Source of the DNA: Erysipelotrichaceae bacterium
GTDB lineage: Bacteria > Bacillota_I > Bacilli_A > Erysipelotrichales > Erysipelotrichaceae
Direction of reading: 5' to 3'
NCBI GenBank assembly: GCA_017473265.1
Contig: JAFULQ010000006.1
Span: 1 to 64,000, forward strand
DNA length: 64,000 nucleotides
Shown in pieces: positions 20,279 to 28,778 of this stretch. How positions within the stretch are numbered: the first letter of the stretch is position 1; each line of letters begins with the position of its first letter. The notes beneath the pieces are model-generated. The model was given only the letters and a program-made list of their open reading frames with translations. It had not been told where the DNA came from and made no database searches. The position numbers were made by a program, and so were the translations under genes.

Positions 20279-21404
20279 ACAAACCCATACGCGCCAATTC
20301 TTTTAATAATGTTGGTTGTAAATGCATAGAAGCTAACCAACCCTTAAATTCATTTGACAACTGTACTTGTTTTGCCTCTTGTAAACGGCAACGTAATAAA
20401 ATATTTTTAGGAGAATGCATCATATCCACAAATTCCAATACTTGTACTTGATATCCACAAGCTTCTAGTACTTGTGAGCGAATCGTATCCGTAACTAGTG
20501 CACTATAACGTTCTTTCAATAATCCATAATTTAAAATTGGATTGTATTCTTCTTTAATGGTACGATTCACTTCTTTTTGACAACATGGAACCGATAAAAT
20601 ATATTTAGACTTCCATTGAATCGCATTTGCTAAAGCAAAATCGGTAGCCACATCACATGCATGCAATGAAATGACCATATCTACCTCAAAATTTGGTTGA
20701 TATCCATGGATATCCCCTAATTCAAAGGATAGGTTTTCATAACCATAACGATCTTTAATCGCATTACAATGCTTAATCACTTCTTTTTTCAAATCTAAGC
20801 CCACAATATTCACTGACATCTTACGAATCTCTACTAAATAGTAATAAAGAATAAATGTTAAATAACTCTTACCACAACCAAAATCAATAATATTCAAATG
20901 CTTACGATTTTCACCTTGTAATACATCATCTACCATCTCAATAAAACGATTGATTTGTTTAAACTTATCATATTTCGCTTTAATAATGGTTCCATCTTGA
21001 TTCATAATACCTAAATCCACAAAAGCTGGAATCACAATACCTTCTTGTAAAATATATTGTTTTTGACGATTATGCATAACATCCGCTTTTTTATTTATTT
21101 GCTTATGCGAATGTTCCATGATTTTGCCTTTTTTCGTACGTTTAATCGTTTTTACTTCATCTACCATAAAGGCATCCATTTGTTTCATGGATTCCATAAT
21201 CTCTAAAACTAACTCTTTTGCTTGTTTATCATCTACATTTTGATGAAATGCCTGCGTTTTCGTAAACATCTCAAATTGATACATGTGTTTATTCTTAATC
21301 ATAATCGGACGCATAACAACTTTATGAAATTCTTTATACGTTCCATTACTCATAATCGCTTTCACTAATTTATCATTTACAACTTTATTAATAATATCCA
21401 TCAT
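20262..21404 (-). CDS. class I SAM-dependent methyltransferase (Methyltransf_32 type)
   Basis: About 380 residues. A long N-terminal region is followed by the SAM motif 'LNIIDFGCGKSYLTFILYYY', the acidic loop 'NIVGLDLKKEVIKHCN' and 'VDMVISLHACDVATDFALA', ending 'ILSVPCCQKEVN', a signature of the Methyltransf_32 group, whose substrates in bacteria are not well known. ATG 21404 stands 7 nt behind AGAGGTG; a TTG two codons earlier is less likely. Confidence 0.82.
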   Translation of the reverse strand: MMDIINKVVNDKLVKAIMSNGTYKEFHKVVMRPIMIKNKHMYQFEMFTKTQAFHQNVDDKQAKELVLEIMESMKQMDAFMVDEVKTIKRTKKGKIMEHSHKQINKKADVMHNRQKQYILQEGIVIPAFVDLGIMNQDGTIIKAKYDKFKQINRFIEMVDDVLQGENRKHLNIIDFGCGKSYLTFILYYYLVEIRKMSVNIVGLDLKKEVIKHCNAIKDRYGYENLSFELGDIHGYQPNFEVDMVISLHACDVATDFALANAIQWKSKYILSVPCCQKEVNRTIKEEYNPILNYGLLKERYSALVTDTIRSQVLEACGYQVQVLEFVDMMHSPKNILLRCRLQEAKQVQLSNEFKGWLASMHLQPTLLKELARMGLYEELQ

Positions 21405-21431
21405 ACGCAAACACCTCTTATCTATTATAAC

Positions 21432-21454
21432 AAAAAAAACGGCATTTCTGCCGT
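21432..21454 (-). terminator. terminator after the 21457-22383 gene
   Basis: Minus strand ACGGCA-gaaa-TGCCGT followed by eight T, between the membrane-protein gene and the methyltransferase gene. Confidence 0.85.
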
Positions 21455-21456
21455 AA

Positions 21457-22383
21457 TTAGATAATTGTGATAATAAATAAGATGATCGCTACACCATAGA
21501 ACAATGCCATACTTACAGCAGCTACCAACACGATAATATCGGCCGCAATTGCATTACTCTTCATCAATACTCTTTTAGCATATGCAATAACTGCTAAAGC
21601 AATATGACCACAAACCAAGAAAATAATATAAATCGTTTCTAATTGAGAATATTCAAATAAAGTAAATGTTTTTGATGCATCCCATAATGTAGGTAAAGCA
21701 GGAACTAATAATGATAATCCCATGAATACTGCCACAACAAGTACTGTAAAGATAAATGACGCAATTGATTTAGACGCAATATTCTTTGTTTGTTTTGCTT
21801 CAACAAATCCACTAGCTTTTTTATTAGAGTTATATTCAATAACATAGAATAAATATTCAATTTGTTCTGTTGTAAAGATTGAATCTTCATAAACATAACT
21901 ATCTTTATACTTAGTAACGAATGCTAAAGGATTACCAAGCTTCAACATACCCACTGGAACTTCGATATCTCCTTCTTTAACCGTAATAATATCAAAAGGT
22001 TCTCTTTGTCCTTTTTTACGATTCGCTAATTTAACATTCTTAACATATAAATCTGTATAAACACCATAGAATTCTAAGTCTTTTAATAAAATCTTTTCTG
22101 TATAGAACTTAGGTAAACTCAACATAGAAGAATGTGCTTGTTCTACATTAAAGATTAAACGTTCATCTTCAACACGAATATAACGATTCCCAATTAAATA
22201 GGCCATTCTCACTAAAGGCCAAATGAATAAAATTGGAACCATTTGCCATAATGAACCACCATTTAAAATATAAGTAATGGCACTAAAAATACACACCGCA
22301 ATTAATGCAATATTTGTAACTAATTGTAATAAGTTCCATGCACTTAAAGCACGCATGGTATACGTTAATTTTTTCTTTTCCAT
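21457..22383 (-). CDS. multi-pass membrane protein of unknown function
   Basis: About 308 residues. Two N-terminal helices ('LLQLVTNIALIAVCIFSAI', 'VPILFIWPLVRMAYLIG') precede a soluble stretch of about 110 residues rich in strands, then three C-terminal helices. No motif is recognised. AAAGGAG lies 7 nt before ATG 22383. It starts shortly after the acetyltransferase gene upstream and is likely co-transcribed with it. Confidence 0.65.
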   Translation of the reverse strand: MEKKKLTYTMRALSAWNLLQLVTNIALIAVCIFSAITYILNGGSLWQMVPILFIWPLVRMAYLIGNRYIRVEDERLIFNVEQAHSSMLSLPKFYTEKILLKDLEFYGVYTDLYVKNVKLANRKKGQREPFDIITVKEGDIEVPVGMLKLGNPLAFVTKYKDSYVYEDSIFTTEQIEYLFYVIEYNSNKKASGFVEAKQTKNIASKSIASFIFTVLVVAVFMGLSLLVPALPTLWDASKTFTLFEYSQLETIYIIFLVCGHIALAVIAYAKRVLMKSNAIAADIIVLVAAVSMALFYGVAIILFIITII

Positions 22384-22394
22384 AATATTCTCCT

Positions 22395-22943
22395 TTAACG
22401 AATGATTTGAACCCATTCATCTTTTAAAATTGCAAATAAAGCAATATCCCACCAAACTGGTTTATTGTACTTATTCATACGATAGGTAAATGCCTTTTGA
22501 AAAACTGCTTCCTTACGCATTTGTAATTTACCATATTCTTTATTTGTCATCGTATCCTGTAAACAAGATACCCCAACTACGCGATGTGCAGACATCTCTT
22601 CAAAAGCATATTGTAACATACGCTCATTAGCTTCTTTTACAAAACCATTAAGTAAATAGTTTTCATCAAAGTTAAAATGTAATTTAAATGTACGACTGTT
22701 CATTGGCTCTACTTGCTGTAAAGTAATAAATCCAATCGCCATATTATTAGACTTTAAACAAACTGTCCAGTTAATATTAAATTGAGACATTTGATAAATC
22801 TCATCAATACATTCTTTTTTCGTATACGCACCTTTATTTTGATATTTTTGTGATTCAGGATCTGATAGATATTTAAACAAATCCGACCAATCTTCAGGAC
22901 GCATTCTACGAATATTCAAATGTTCCGTTTGCATGAATTCCAT
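22395..22943 (-). CDS. GNAT-family acetyltransferase
   Basis: 182 residues. 'LNIRRMRPEDWSDLFKYLSD' and 'MAIGFITLQQVEP' match the first strands of RimJ/RimL-type acetyltransferases, and 'NGFVKEANERMLQYAFEEMS' the acetyl-CoA helix, although the usual Q/R-x-x-G-x-G/A loop is not clear. GAGGAG lies 8 nt before ATG 22943. Substrate unknown. Confidence 0.72.
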   Translation of the reverse strand: MEFMQTEHLNIRRMRPEDWSDLFKYLSDPESQKYQNKGAYTKKECIDEIYQMSQFNINWTVCLKSNNMAIGFITLQQVEPMNSRTFKLHFNFDENYLLNGFVKEANERMLQYAFEEMSAHRVVGVSCLQDTMTNKEYGKLQMRKEAVFQKAFTYRMNKYNKPVWWDIALFAILKDEWVQIIR

Positions 22944-23083
22944 AGTAAAAATCTCCTCGGGTATTATTATAACGAATCCTTTTGCAAAAATCTACTTTTT
23001 CCTTATTATAGAATAGCAATTGTACAATCTTCATTCACAATTCATCAATTTAAGCAAAGAAATACGAATTACAAATTTAGGTA

Positions 23084-23112
23084 TTGCACAAAAATAATCT
23101 TTATGCTATTAT
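23084..23112 (+). promoter_or_regulatory. promoter of tRNA unit 1
   Basis: TTGCAC, 17-nt spacer, TATTAT; 23 nt before tRNA-Ser. The same -35 form (TTGCA-N) and spacer length recur before units 2 and 3. Confidence 0.8.
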
Positions 23113-23135
23113 ATTTAACGCTAATGATTAGCTAT

Positions 23136-23226
23136 GGAGTAGTACTCAAGAGGCTGAAGAGGTGCCCCTGCTAAGGGTATAGGCCGGGAAACTGGTGCGA
23201 GAGTTCAAATCTCTCCTACTCCGCCA
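23136..23226 (+). tRNA. tRNA-Ser(GCU)
   Basis: Acceptor GGAGTAG pairs with CTACTCC, discriminator G, encoded CCA. Anticodon stem CCC/GGG-type arm with loop carrying GCT (serine AGC/AGU codons). A long variable arm (AGGCCGGGAAACTGGT region) is present, as required for class II tRNA-Ser. First of six tRNA genes in the cluster. Confidence 0.95.
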
Positions 23227-23233
23227 TTCTTTT

Positions 23234-23309
23234 GGTCCAGTGGTGTAGTGGTTAACATGCCTCCCTGTCACGGAGGAGATCGCGAGTTCGATCCTCGTCT
23301 GGACCGCCA
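23234..23309 (+). tRNA. tRNA-Asp(GUC), copy 1
   Basis: Acceptor GGTCCAG/CTGGACC, discriminator G, encoded CCA. Anticodon arm CCTCC-CTGTCAC-GGAGG gives GTC. Identical by eye to the copies at 23492 and 23744. Confidence 0.97.
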
Positions 23310-23315
23310 TTTTTT

Positions 23316-23389
23316 GCAGGTGTAGTTTAATGGTAGAACATGACCTTGCCAAGGTCAATGCGGGAGTTCGATTCTCCTCACCTGCTCCA
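23316..23389 (+). tRNA. tRNA-Gly(GCC), copy 1
   Basis: Acceptor GCAGGTG/CACCTGC, discriminator T, encoded CCA. Anticodon arm TGACC-TTGCCAA-GGTCA gives GCC. Identical by eye to the copy at 23573. Ends unit 1. Confidence 0.96.
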
Positions 23390-23400
23390 TGAGATAGTTA

Positions 23401-23430
23401 AAGTCATCAAATTGATGACTTTTTTATTTT
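23401..23430 (+). terminator. terminator of tRNA unit 1
   Basis: AAGTCATC and GATGACTT form a stem followed by TTTTTATTTTTT. Confidence 0.85.
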
Positions 23431-23452
23431 TTAAAAAATTTTAAAAATATAC

Positions 23453-23481
23453 TTGCAATTATATATTACCTATGCTAATAT
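23453..23481 (+). promoter_or_regulatory. promoter of tRNA unit 2
   Basis: TTGCAA, 17-nt spacer, TAATAT, 10 nt before tRNA-Asp copy 2. Confidence 0.8.
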
Positions 23482-23491
23482 ATTACAGCAC

Positions 23492-23567
23492 GGTCCAGTG
23501 GTGTAGTGGTTAACATGCCTCCCTGTCACGGAGGAGATCGCGAGTTCGATCCTCGTCTGGACCGCCA
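23492..23567 (+). tRNA. tRNA-Asp(GUC), copy 2
   Basis: Same sequence by eye as copy 1, with GTC anticodon and encoded CCA; first gene of unit 2. Confidence 0.97.
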
Positions 23568-23572
23568 TTCAT

Positions 23573-23646
23573 GCAGGTGTAGTTTAATGGTAGAACATGA
23601 CCTTGCCAAGGTCAATGCGGGAGTTCGATTCTCCTCACCTGCTCCA
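23573..23646 (+). tRNA. tRNA-Gly(GCC), copy 2
   Basis: Same sequence by eye as copy 1, GCC anticodon, encoded CCA; second gene of unit 2, 5 nt after tRNA-Asp. Confidence 0.96.
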
Positions 23647-23669
23647 TTCAAATTACTGACATAGCTATG

Positions 23670-23695
23670 GAATCATCGAAAGATGATTCTTTTTT
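23670..23695 (+). terminator. terminator of tRNA unit 2
   Basis: GAATCATC-gaaa-GATGATTC followed by six T. Confidence 0.88.
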
Positions 23696-23704
23696 AAAAA
23701 AATG

Positions 23705-23733
23705 TTGCATTTATATGCTTCATATGTTAATAT
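23705..23733 (+). promoter_or_regulatory. promoter of tRNA unit 3
   Basis: TTGCAT, 17-nt spacer, TAATAT, 10 nt before tRNA-Asp copy 3. Confidence 0.8.
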
Positions 23734-23743
23734 TTTTTAGCAC

Positions 23744-23819
23744 GGTCCAGTGGTGTAGTGGTTAACATGCCTCCCTGTCACGGAGGAGATCGCGAGTTCG
23801 ATCCTCGTCTGGACCGCCA
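23744..23819 (+). tRNA. tRNA-Asp(GUC), copy 3
   Basis: Third copy of the same tRNA-Asp, alone in unit 3, GTC anticodon and encoded CCA. Confidence 0.97.
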
Positions 23820-23832
23820 TTTTTATAACTAG

Positions 23833-23855
23833 CGAATCGAAAGATTCGTTTTTTT
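23833..23855 (+). terminator. terminator of tRNA unit 3
   Basis: CGAATC-gaaa-GATTCG followed by seven T. Confidence 0.87.
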
Positions 23856-23885
23856 ATTATCCAAAAGAAAAAGGACTTTCGTCCT

Positions 23886-25139
23886 TTACTCTCTATGCAT
23901 CCAATATTTCAGTTCATTTACACTCGAATTATTACTAAATGTATATCGAGAAATCTTAAATGGATCATCACCAACATGCACTAAACCTTCATCCCCCATA
24001 AACGCCATCGTAAAGCCAGCTTCCTTAAGCGTCTTAATGATACTCTTATTATATTCATAATATGGATAACAGAAGGCATATGCACCATTTAGTACTTCAC
24101 GACTCTTAATTAAATCCGCCAATACTTCTTCCTTATCCTTACAAAGAATCGCACTACCTCTAGGACTCAAACTACAATGACCATAAGTATGCATATTATA
24201 CGTATGCGAATGCAATTCCAAATGATCAGAAATCATATAATCCTTCAATTTATAAGCAATTAAAAATAGCGTCGCATGTAAATCATATTCTTCCAACATT
24301 TTAATAACTAGTTTTGTATTCACCCCACCATCATCAAATGTCAAACAAACACTCTTATATGGCATATTTACTTTACCAGCCACATACCATTGCATATCTT
24401 GCATGGTCATCGTATAATACCCCGCATCACGAATGTATTTAAAATGACTATGCATTTGCGATAATGGATGACAAATAATCTTATTACAACTTGTTTTACT
24501 TTCATCATACAACTGATGATAACAATACACACGAATACCTGTCGAAATTTTAGCCGTACTATTTTCTTGCTTAATTACTTCTTTTACATCTTCTTTACGA
24601 ATCCACAATAAACGATCTTGATAATCCACTCCATAATACGCATCTTCCTTAACCAAAATTGGTAAAGTCATACCTGTATATAAAGAAAGAACCAATTCCT
24701 CATTTTCATCATAGAAAATCGTATTCTTATCCAAGACAACACTTTCATTAAATGGAATATAATTCTTATGACGTAAACTATACGTAATCTCTTCTGTAAT
24801 TGGTAATACATCTTGATATTTTACATATAAATCATATTCCTCACACAAGAAATATGCAGTATCATAAGTAATCTCTTGTTCTACAAGCGATATTACTTCA
24901 TCCTTACCAATACTACCAGCTACTACATACTTATCTTCGATTTTATTAAACAACAACGTAACACGTTGTGTTTGTACCTTTTCTGAAAAATGTGACTTTA
25001 CTTCTTCAAGTTGTTGTTCCTGTTGTTGTAACAAGGCCAAACGTTCTTGTTCCTTCACATTTTCATAATGTACATACCCTAAAATAGCCATAATCACTAT
25101 CGCAATTACTATAGCTATAATTCCTAATTTCTTCTTCAT
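23886..25139 (-). CDS. polysaccharide deacetylase family protein (NodB domain)
   Basis: About 417 residues. One N-terminal membrane helix ('LGIIAIVIAIVIMAILGYV') and a coiled-coil stretch rich in Q, E and L anchor the protein, followed by a beta-rich region and a C-terminal NodB domain: 'VCLTFDDGGVNTKLVIKML' (catalytic and metal Asp pair) and 'HLELHSHTYNMHTYGH' (zinc His pair). It would remove acetyl groups from cell-wall or capsule sugars outside the cell. Start chosen at ATG 25139, where the membrane helix begins and GGTGATT precedes; the longer frame upstream lacks a ribosome site. Confidence 0.85.
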   Translation of the reverse strand: MKKKLGIIAIVIAIVIMAILGYVHYENVKEQERLALLQQQEQQLEEVKSHFSEKVQTQRVTLLFNKIEDKYVVAGSIGKDEVISLVEQEITYDTAYFLCEEYDLYVKYQDVLPITEEITYSLRHKNYIPFNESVVLDKNTIFYDENEELVLSLYTGMTLPILVKEDAYYGVDYQDRLLWIRKEDVKEVIKQENSTAKISTGIRVYCYHQLYDESKTSCNKIICHPLSQMHSHFKYIRDAGYYTMTMQDMQWYVAGKVNMPYKSVCLTFDDGGVNTKLVIKMLEEYDLHATLFLIAYKLKDYMISDHLELHSHTYNMHTYGHCSLSPRGSAILCKDKEEVLADLIKSREVLNGAYAFCYPYYEYNKSIIKTLKEAGFTMAFMGDEGLVHVGDDPFKISRYTFSNNSSVNELKYWMHRE

Positions 25140-25185
25140 CTTAATCACCAAAACCATTGTACACAATACATTTATATCACGCAAC

Positions 25186-25413
25186 TTATTCTACAAACCA
25201 ACGATGATTTTCTTCTAAAAATAAATACCGTTTATGCGAATGAATAATACACGTATAACGCATACCCACTCCACCACTTTTCATCGATGCCGCAGGCATA
25301 ATATTTAAAATTTGATCAATAGAAAAACGACGACCATCATCCCATACAATCTCCAAAGGCTTAATATGACCATCTTTAAAATGCACACACACGACATCCA
25401 CTCTAGTTTTCAT
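25186..25413 (-). CDS. small protein of unknown function next to dinB
   Basis: About 75 residues: 'TRVDVVCVHFKDGHIKPLEI', then 'RFSIDQILNIMPAAS', then 'RYTCIIHSHKRYLFLEENHR'. All strands, no membrane helix. It looks like the small Bacillota proteins often found beside dinB, whose role is unknown. AAGGAGGG precedes ATG 25413; a GTG two codons earlier is too close to that site. It follows dinB by 11 nt and is co-transcribed. Confidence 0.75.
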   Translation of the reverse strand: MKTRVDVVCVHFKDGHIKPLEIVWDDGRRFSIDQILNIMPAASMKSGGVGMRYTCIIHSHKRYLFLEENHRWFVE

Positions 25414-25424
25414 ACACACCCTCC

Positions 25425-26621
25425 TTAATCAAACAAATCCGTCTTCTCCATCATACTTCCACGTTTAATACTAGTAAAACCATAACGTTTTCGTATTAAA
25501 TCCACCGTTTTCTCCAATTGTTCACCCTTTTCATCATGTATTGCATCCTCAAACAAAGACAATTGGCGACCACTTTCTTCACTTTCAAAATCCATCACTC
25601 GAATGCCAATACTCCGTAATGGAATCTCAAAATCATAATGCTTCGACAATAACTTCATAACTGCATCTAAAATATCACTGGCACACTGCGTCTTCTTTGG
25701 TAATACACACTGTCTTTGAAATACCCGTAAATTCACATCACGCATAAACAAACACACTTTCTTACATACTACCTTTTGTATACGCATATCACTTGTTACT
25801 TCTTCCGCCATCAAAGATAACACCATCTTCGCATCCATTACATTACGAATATCACGTTTCGTTGTCATACCATGACTAATACTTTTCGCATCCTCTTTAT
25901 AACCCCAAGGCTTCACTTCAGAAGTATCCAAACCATTGGCATAACACCATAACATTTTGCCCATTTTACCTAATACTTTTTCCAAATACGCACAATCCGT
26001 ATTCGCTAATTGTCCAATGGTATAAATACCACATGCATGTAACGCTTTCGTCGCACTTTTACCCACAAACAACAAATCCTCTACTGGTAAAGGATCTACA
26101 ATCAAATGCTTATTCTCACGCGTAATCACTGTAGTCGCATCCGGCTTTTTATAATCCGAACCCAATTTCGCAAAGATTTTATTAAAACTAACACCCACCG
26201 AAGCTGTTATACCCAATTCCTCTTTAATACGCATACGCAAAGTATCCGCAATGCATTTCCCATCACCAAATAACATTTGACTACCCGTTACATCCAACCA
26301 TGCTTCATCAATACCAAATGGTTCAATTAAATCTGTATACTCTTGAAAAATCTCACGTACACGATTGGAAAAATAGACATACTTATCAAAAGATGGTGGC
26401 ACAACTACCAAATTTGGACACTTTTGTTTTGCTTGCCAAATTGGTTCTGCTGTTTGAATCTTATATTTTTTAGCCAATTGATTTTTAGCTAAAATAATGC
26501 CATGACGTGCTTGTTCACTACCACCAACAGCTAATGGTACATTCTTATATTCCGGATGATACAATTCTTCCACAGAGGCATAAAAACTATTCAAATCACA
26601 ATGTAATATCACTCTATCCAT
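25425..26621 (-). CDS. dinB: DNA polymerase IV (Y family)
   Basis: 398 residues. A translesion polymerase. 'VILHCDLNSFYASVEELYHP' carries the first metal Asp, and 'LIEPFGIDEAWLDVTG' the Asp-Glu pair (SxDE form as GIDE). The little-finger domain is complete, and 'LSLFEDAIHDE' near the end resembles the beta-clamp binding motif QLxLF ('RQLSLFEDA'). Confidence 0.93.
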   Translation of the reverse strand: MDRVILHCDLNSFYASVEELYHPEYKNVPLAVGGSEQARHGIILAKNQLAKKYKIQTAEPIWQAKQKCPNLVVVPPSFDKYVYFSNRVREIFQEYTDLIEPFGIDEAWLDVTGSQMLFGDGKCIADTLRMRIKEELGITASVGVSFNKIFAKLGSDYKKPDATTVITRENKHLIVDPLPVEDLLFVGKSATKALHACGIYTIGQLANTDCAYLEKVLGKMGKMLWCYANGLDTSEVKPWGYKEDAKSISHGMTTKRDIRNVMDAKMVLSLMAEEVTSDMRIQKVVCKKVCLFMRDVNLRVFQRQCVLPKKTQCASDILDAVMKLLSKHYDFEIPLRSIGIRVMDFESEESGRQLSLFEDAIHDEKGEQLEKTVDLIRKRYGFTSIKRGSMMEKTDLFD

Positions 26622-26740
26622 AGCTATACCTCCTGTATAGTCATTATACTATTACTTGAATTATTTTCAAGTAGATTTCTAAAAAAGAAAATTTCCATAT
26701 ACATCACTTAATTATTTGTTATAATACCTTTGGTGATAAA

Positions 26741-27493
26741 ATGAAAATTAAAAAAATATTATTAGATATATGTATTTTACTATGTATTGGTACTTTTATG
26801 TTTAGTACCTTTAAAATATTCGAATTCCAAATGGAAATGCGTAAAATTGAACAAGAACAAAAAGAAATTGAACAACTATTAGAAACAACTCCTAGTACAA
26901 ATGAAGAAGTTGAAGAACCAAGATTCACACCAGAATCTTTTGATAAATTAAAAGAAGTTAATAAAGACTATGTTTTCTATTTAGAATTTGATAGCGGTAT
27001 TATTTCTTTACCAATTGTACAATCTTATGATAATGACTACTATTTACGTCGTTCTTTCAAAAGAAAAAGCAGCCTACAAGGAACACCTTTTGTCGATTAT
27101 CGCAATTTACTAAATGATGATAATATCACGATGTATGGACACTATGTATATGCGGATGCCTCTAAAATGTTTACGCCTCTTACAAAACTTAAGAAACAAG
27201 AAAACTACGAAACAAACAAAATCGTACGTTTACATTTTAGAGATGAAACAAGAACCTATGTAGTCGCTTATGTCTATGAGTTTGATTACACAAAAACCCA
27301 ATATGATTACACGATTCGTAATTTTGCTAGCCAAGAAGCTTTAGATGATTTCTTCGCTTATCCAAAAAAGCATCAATATTATGATACGAATGTAGATATT
27401 GAACTTGGTGATTCCTTCATCACTTTCCAAACTTGTGTTCGTAATCAAGATACTAAACGTTTAATTGTAGTCGCAAAGCAAATTGAAGAATAA
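26741..27493 (+). CDS. class B sortase
   Basis: 250 residues. An N-terminal membrane helix (about 8-25) and an acidic linker precede the catalytic domain. Catalytic His134 is in 'NITMYGHYVYADASKMF', Cys232 in 'FITFQTCVRNQ' and Arg240 in 'DTKRLIVVAKQI', the spacing of class B enzymes. It would link proteins with a C-terminal sorting signal to peptidoglycan or pili. No substrate gene with an LPxTG-like or NPxTx-like tail is seen in the window. The gene stands alone on the plus strand. Confidence 0.9.
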   Translation: MKIKKILLDICILLCIGTFMFSTFKIFEFQMEMRKIEQEQKEIEQLLETTPSTNEEVEEPRFTPESFDKLKEVNKDYVFYLEFDSGIISLPIVQSYDNDYYLRRSFKRKSSLQGTPFVDYRNLLNDDNITMYGHYVYADASKMFTPLTKLKKQENYETNKIVRLHFRDETRTYVVAYVYEFDYTKTQYDYTIRNFASQEALDDFFAYPKKHQYYDTNVDIELGDSFITFQTCVRNQDTKRLIVVAKQIEE

Positions 27494-27497
27494 CAAA

Positions 27498-27524
27498 AAA
27501 GGTAACTGATTGCAGTTACCTTTT
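27498..27524. terminator. bidirectional terminator between sortase gene and 27532 gene
   Basis: AAAGGTAACTG pairs with CAGTTACCTTT; T-runs lie on both sides (TTTT on plus, TTTTTTG on minus). Confidence 0.85.
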
Positions 27525-27531
27525 CAATTGA

Positions 27532-27828
27532 CTATAATACTTCGCCGTTATATTTTTGTCTAGATTCATGTAGGTTGTCTACATAGTAACGAACTGTTAA
27601 AGCAACACCCATACCTGTTTTTGTTTCAGGTTTTACTAAAATGCTGTCACCTTCTAATAAAGCATCATAGATTGCTTTACATACAGCGTTAATATTTTTA
27701 GCACCTGGTTCCATTTCGTTCATTAATTCTTTCGCATTAACTTCGATATATAACCATTGTTTATTGTGAGCTTCCCACTTCATTTCTAGAAGTTTTTGGC
27801 TGTAGTCGTTTGTTGTTAATTTAGCCAT
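27532..27828 (-). CDS. conserved-looking small protein of unknown function
   Basis: 98 residues, no membrane helix. 'NKQWLYIEVNAKELMNEMEP' and 'NAVCKAIYDALLEGDSILVK' and 'GMGVALTVRYYVDNL' suggest a compact alpha/beta fold. A strong AGGAGG precedes ATG 27828, so it is well translated. I do not recognise the family. Confidence 0.72.
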   Translation of the reverse strand: MAKLTTNDYSQKLLEMKWEAHNKQWLYIEVNAKELMNEMEPGAKNINAVCKAIYDALLEGDSILVKPETKTGMGVALTVRYYVDNLHESRQKYNGEVL

Positions 27829-27907
27829 TGTATATACCTCCTAAATTTATACGTCCCTTATAATACCATATCTAATTCAAAAGATAAACCCAATGTAAAC
27901 CGTTTCA

Positions 27908-28249
27908 TTAGTCAAAAAACGCCCATCCACAATAAATATACAATAAATCAAAGCCAAAAGATGCCAATCCTAAGAAGTTTACGATTCCCTTAATTCCTGG
28001 GAATACAAAATATCCCATTTCCCAACACATTAAGAAAAACACAAAGAAAGCAATGATTAACTTCTTCACCCAAGTATTTTGATTACGTCTTTTTCTTTGG
28101 CATAAACTCATACCAAAGGCAAATACCACCATTACTCTTAACACTGTGCAAATTTCATAAGCACCTTGGAAATTAAGAAAACGATTTGCTAGATTCACTA
28201 AAAATGAACCAATAATAATAATCAATAAAGGTAAACCATACTTTTTCAT
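27908..28249 (-). CDS. small membrane protein of unknown function
   Basis: 113 residues with three or four hydrophobic segments ('GLPLLIIIIGSFLVNLA', 'VLRVMVVFAFGMSL', 'LIIAFFVFFLMCWEMGYFVF', 'FLGLASFGFDLLYIYCGW'). It starts where the cyclophilin gene ends (ATG and stop share base 28249), so it is translationally coupled to it. Confidence 0.7.
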   Translation of the reverse strand: MKKYGLPLLIIIIGSFLVNLANRFLNFQGAYEICTVLRVMVVFAFGMSLCQRKRRNQNTWVKKLIIAFFVFFLMCWEMGYFVFPGIKGIVNFLGLASFGFDLLYIYCGWAFFD

Positions 28250-28680
28250 TATTCACAAATCTCAACTTTCGTCATAACATCGCCATTACGCATAGCACGT
28301 ACAGCCTTCATATTATCAGTTACTTGACCGAATACTGTATGTACACCATCTAAATGTGGTTGAGGATCATGAACGATGAAGAATTGACAACTACCAGTAT
28401 CCTTACCACGATGCGCCATACTCATAGCACCTACAACGTGTTTTAAAGGATTACCAGCTGTTTCACACTTAATTGTATAACTCAATTCACCTGTACCATT
28501 TCCTCTAGGACAACCTCCTTGAGATACGAAATGAGGAATCACACGATGGAATGTCAAACCATCATAGAACTTATCATTAACTAATTTAACAAAGTTTTCA
28601 ACTGTTTTTGGGGCATGTTCTGGATATAATTCAAATGGAATTACTTCACCATTTGCCATAGTAATTTTACCTTTAATCAT
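28249..28680 (-). CDS. peptidyl-prolyl cis-trans isomerase, cyclophilin type
   Basis: About 143 residues, without signal peptide, so cytoplasmic. Core motifs are present: '[20 protein letters not shown]', '[19 protein letters not shown]', '[20 protein letters not shown]' and '[10 protein letters not shown]'. It speeds proline isomerisation during folding. ATG 28680 is chosen: AAAAGGAG lies 9 nt upstream, and the in-frame TTG three codons earlier touches the ribosome site. Confidence 0.93.
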   Translation of the reverse strand: MIKGKITMANGEVIPFELYPEHAPKTVENFVKLVNDKFYDGLTFHRVIPHFVSQGGCPRGNGTGELSYTIKCETAGNPLKHVVGAMSMAHRGKDTGSCQFFIVHDPQPHLDGVHTVFGQVTDNMKAVRAMRNGDVMTKVEICE

Positions 28681-28778
28681 AAATAACAACTCCTTTTCAA
28701 TATTTACATTATATCAAATTTATAAATGTATGAAAACCTAAATTCATGATACAATACTTCTAGAAAGAAGGGATATAC

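Noticed and set aside
23146-23358. Minus-strand frame across the tRNA cluster
   Set aside because: It is the complement of tRNA-Ser, tRNA-Asp and tRNA-Gly genes.
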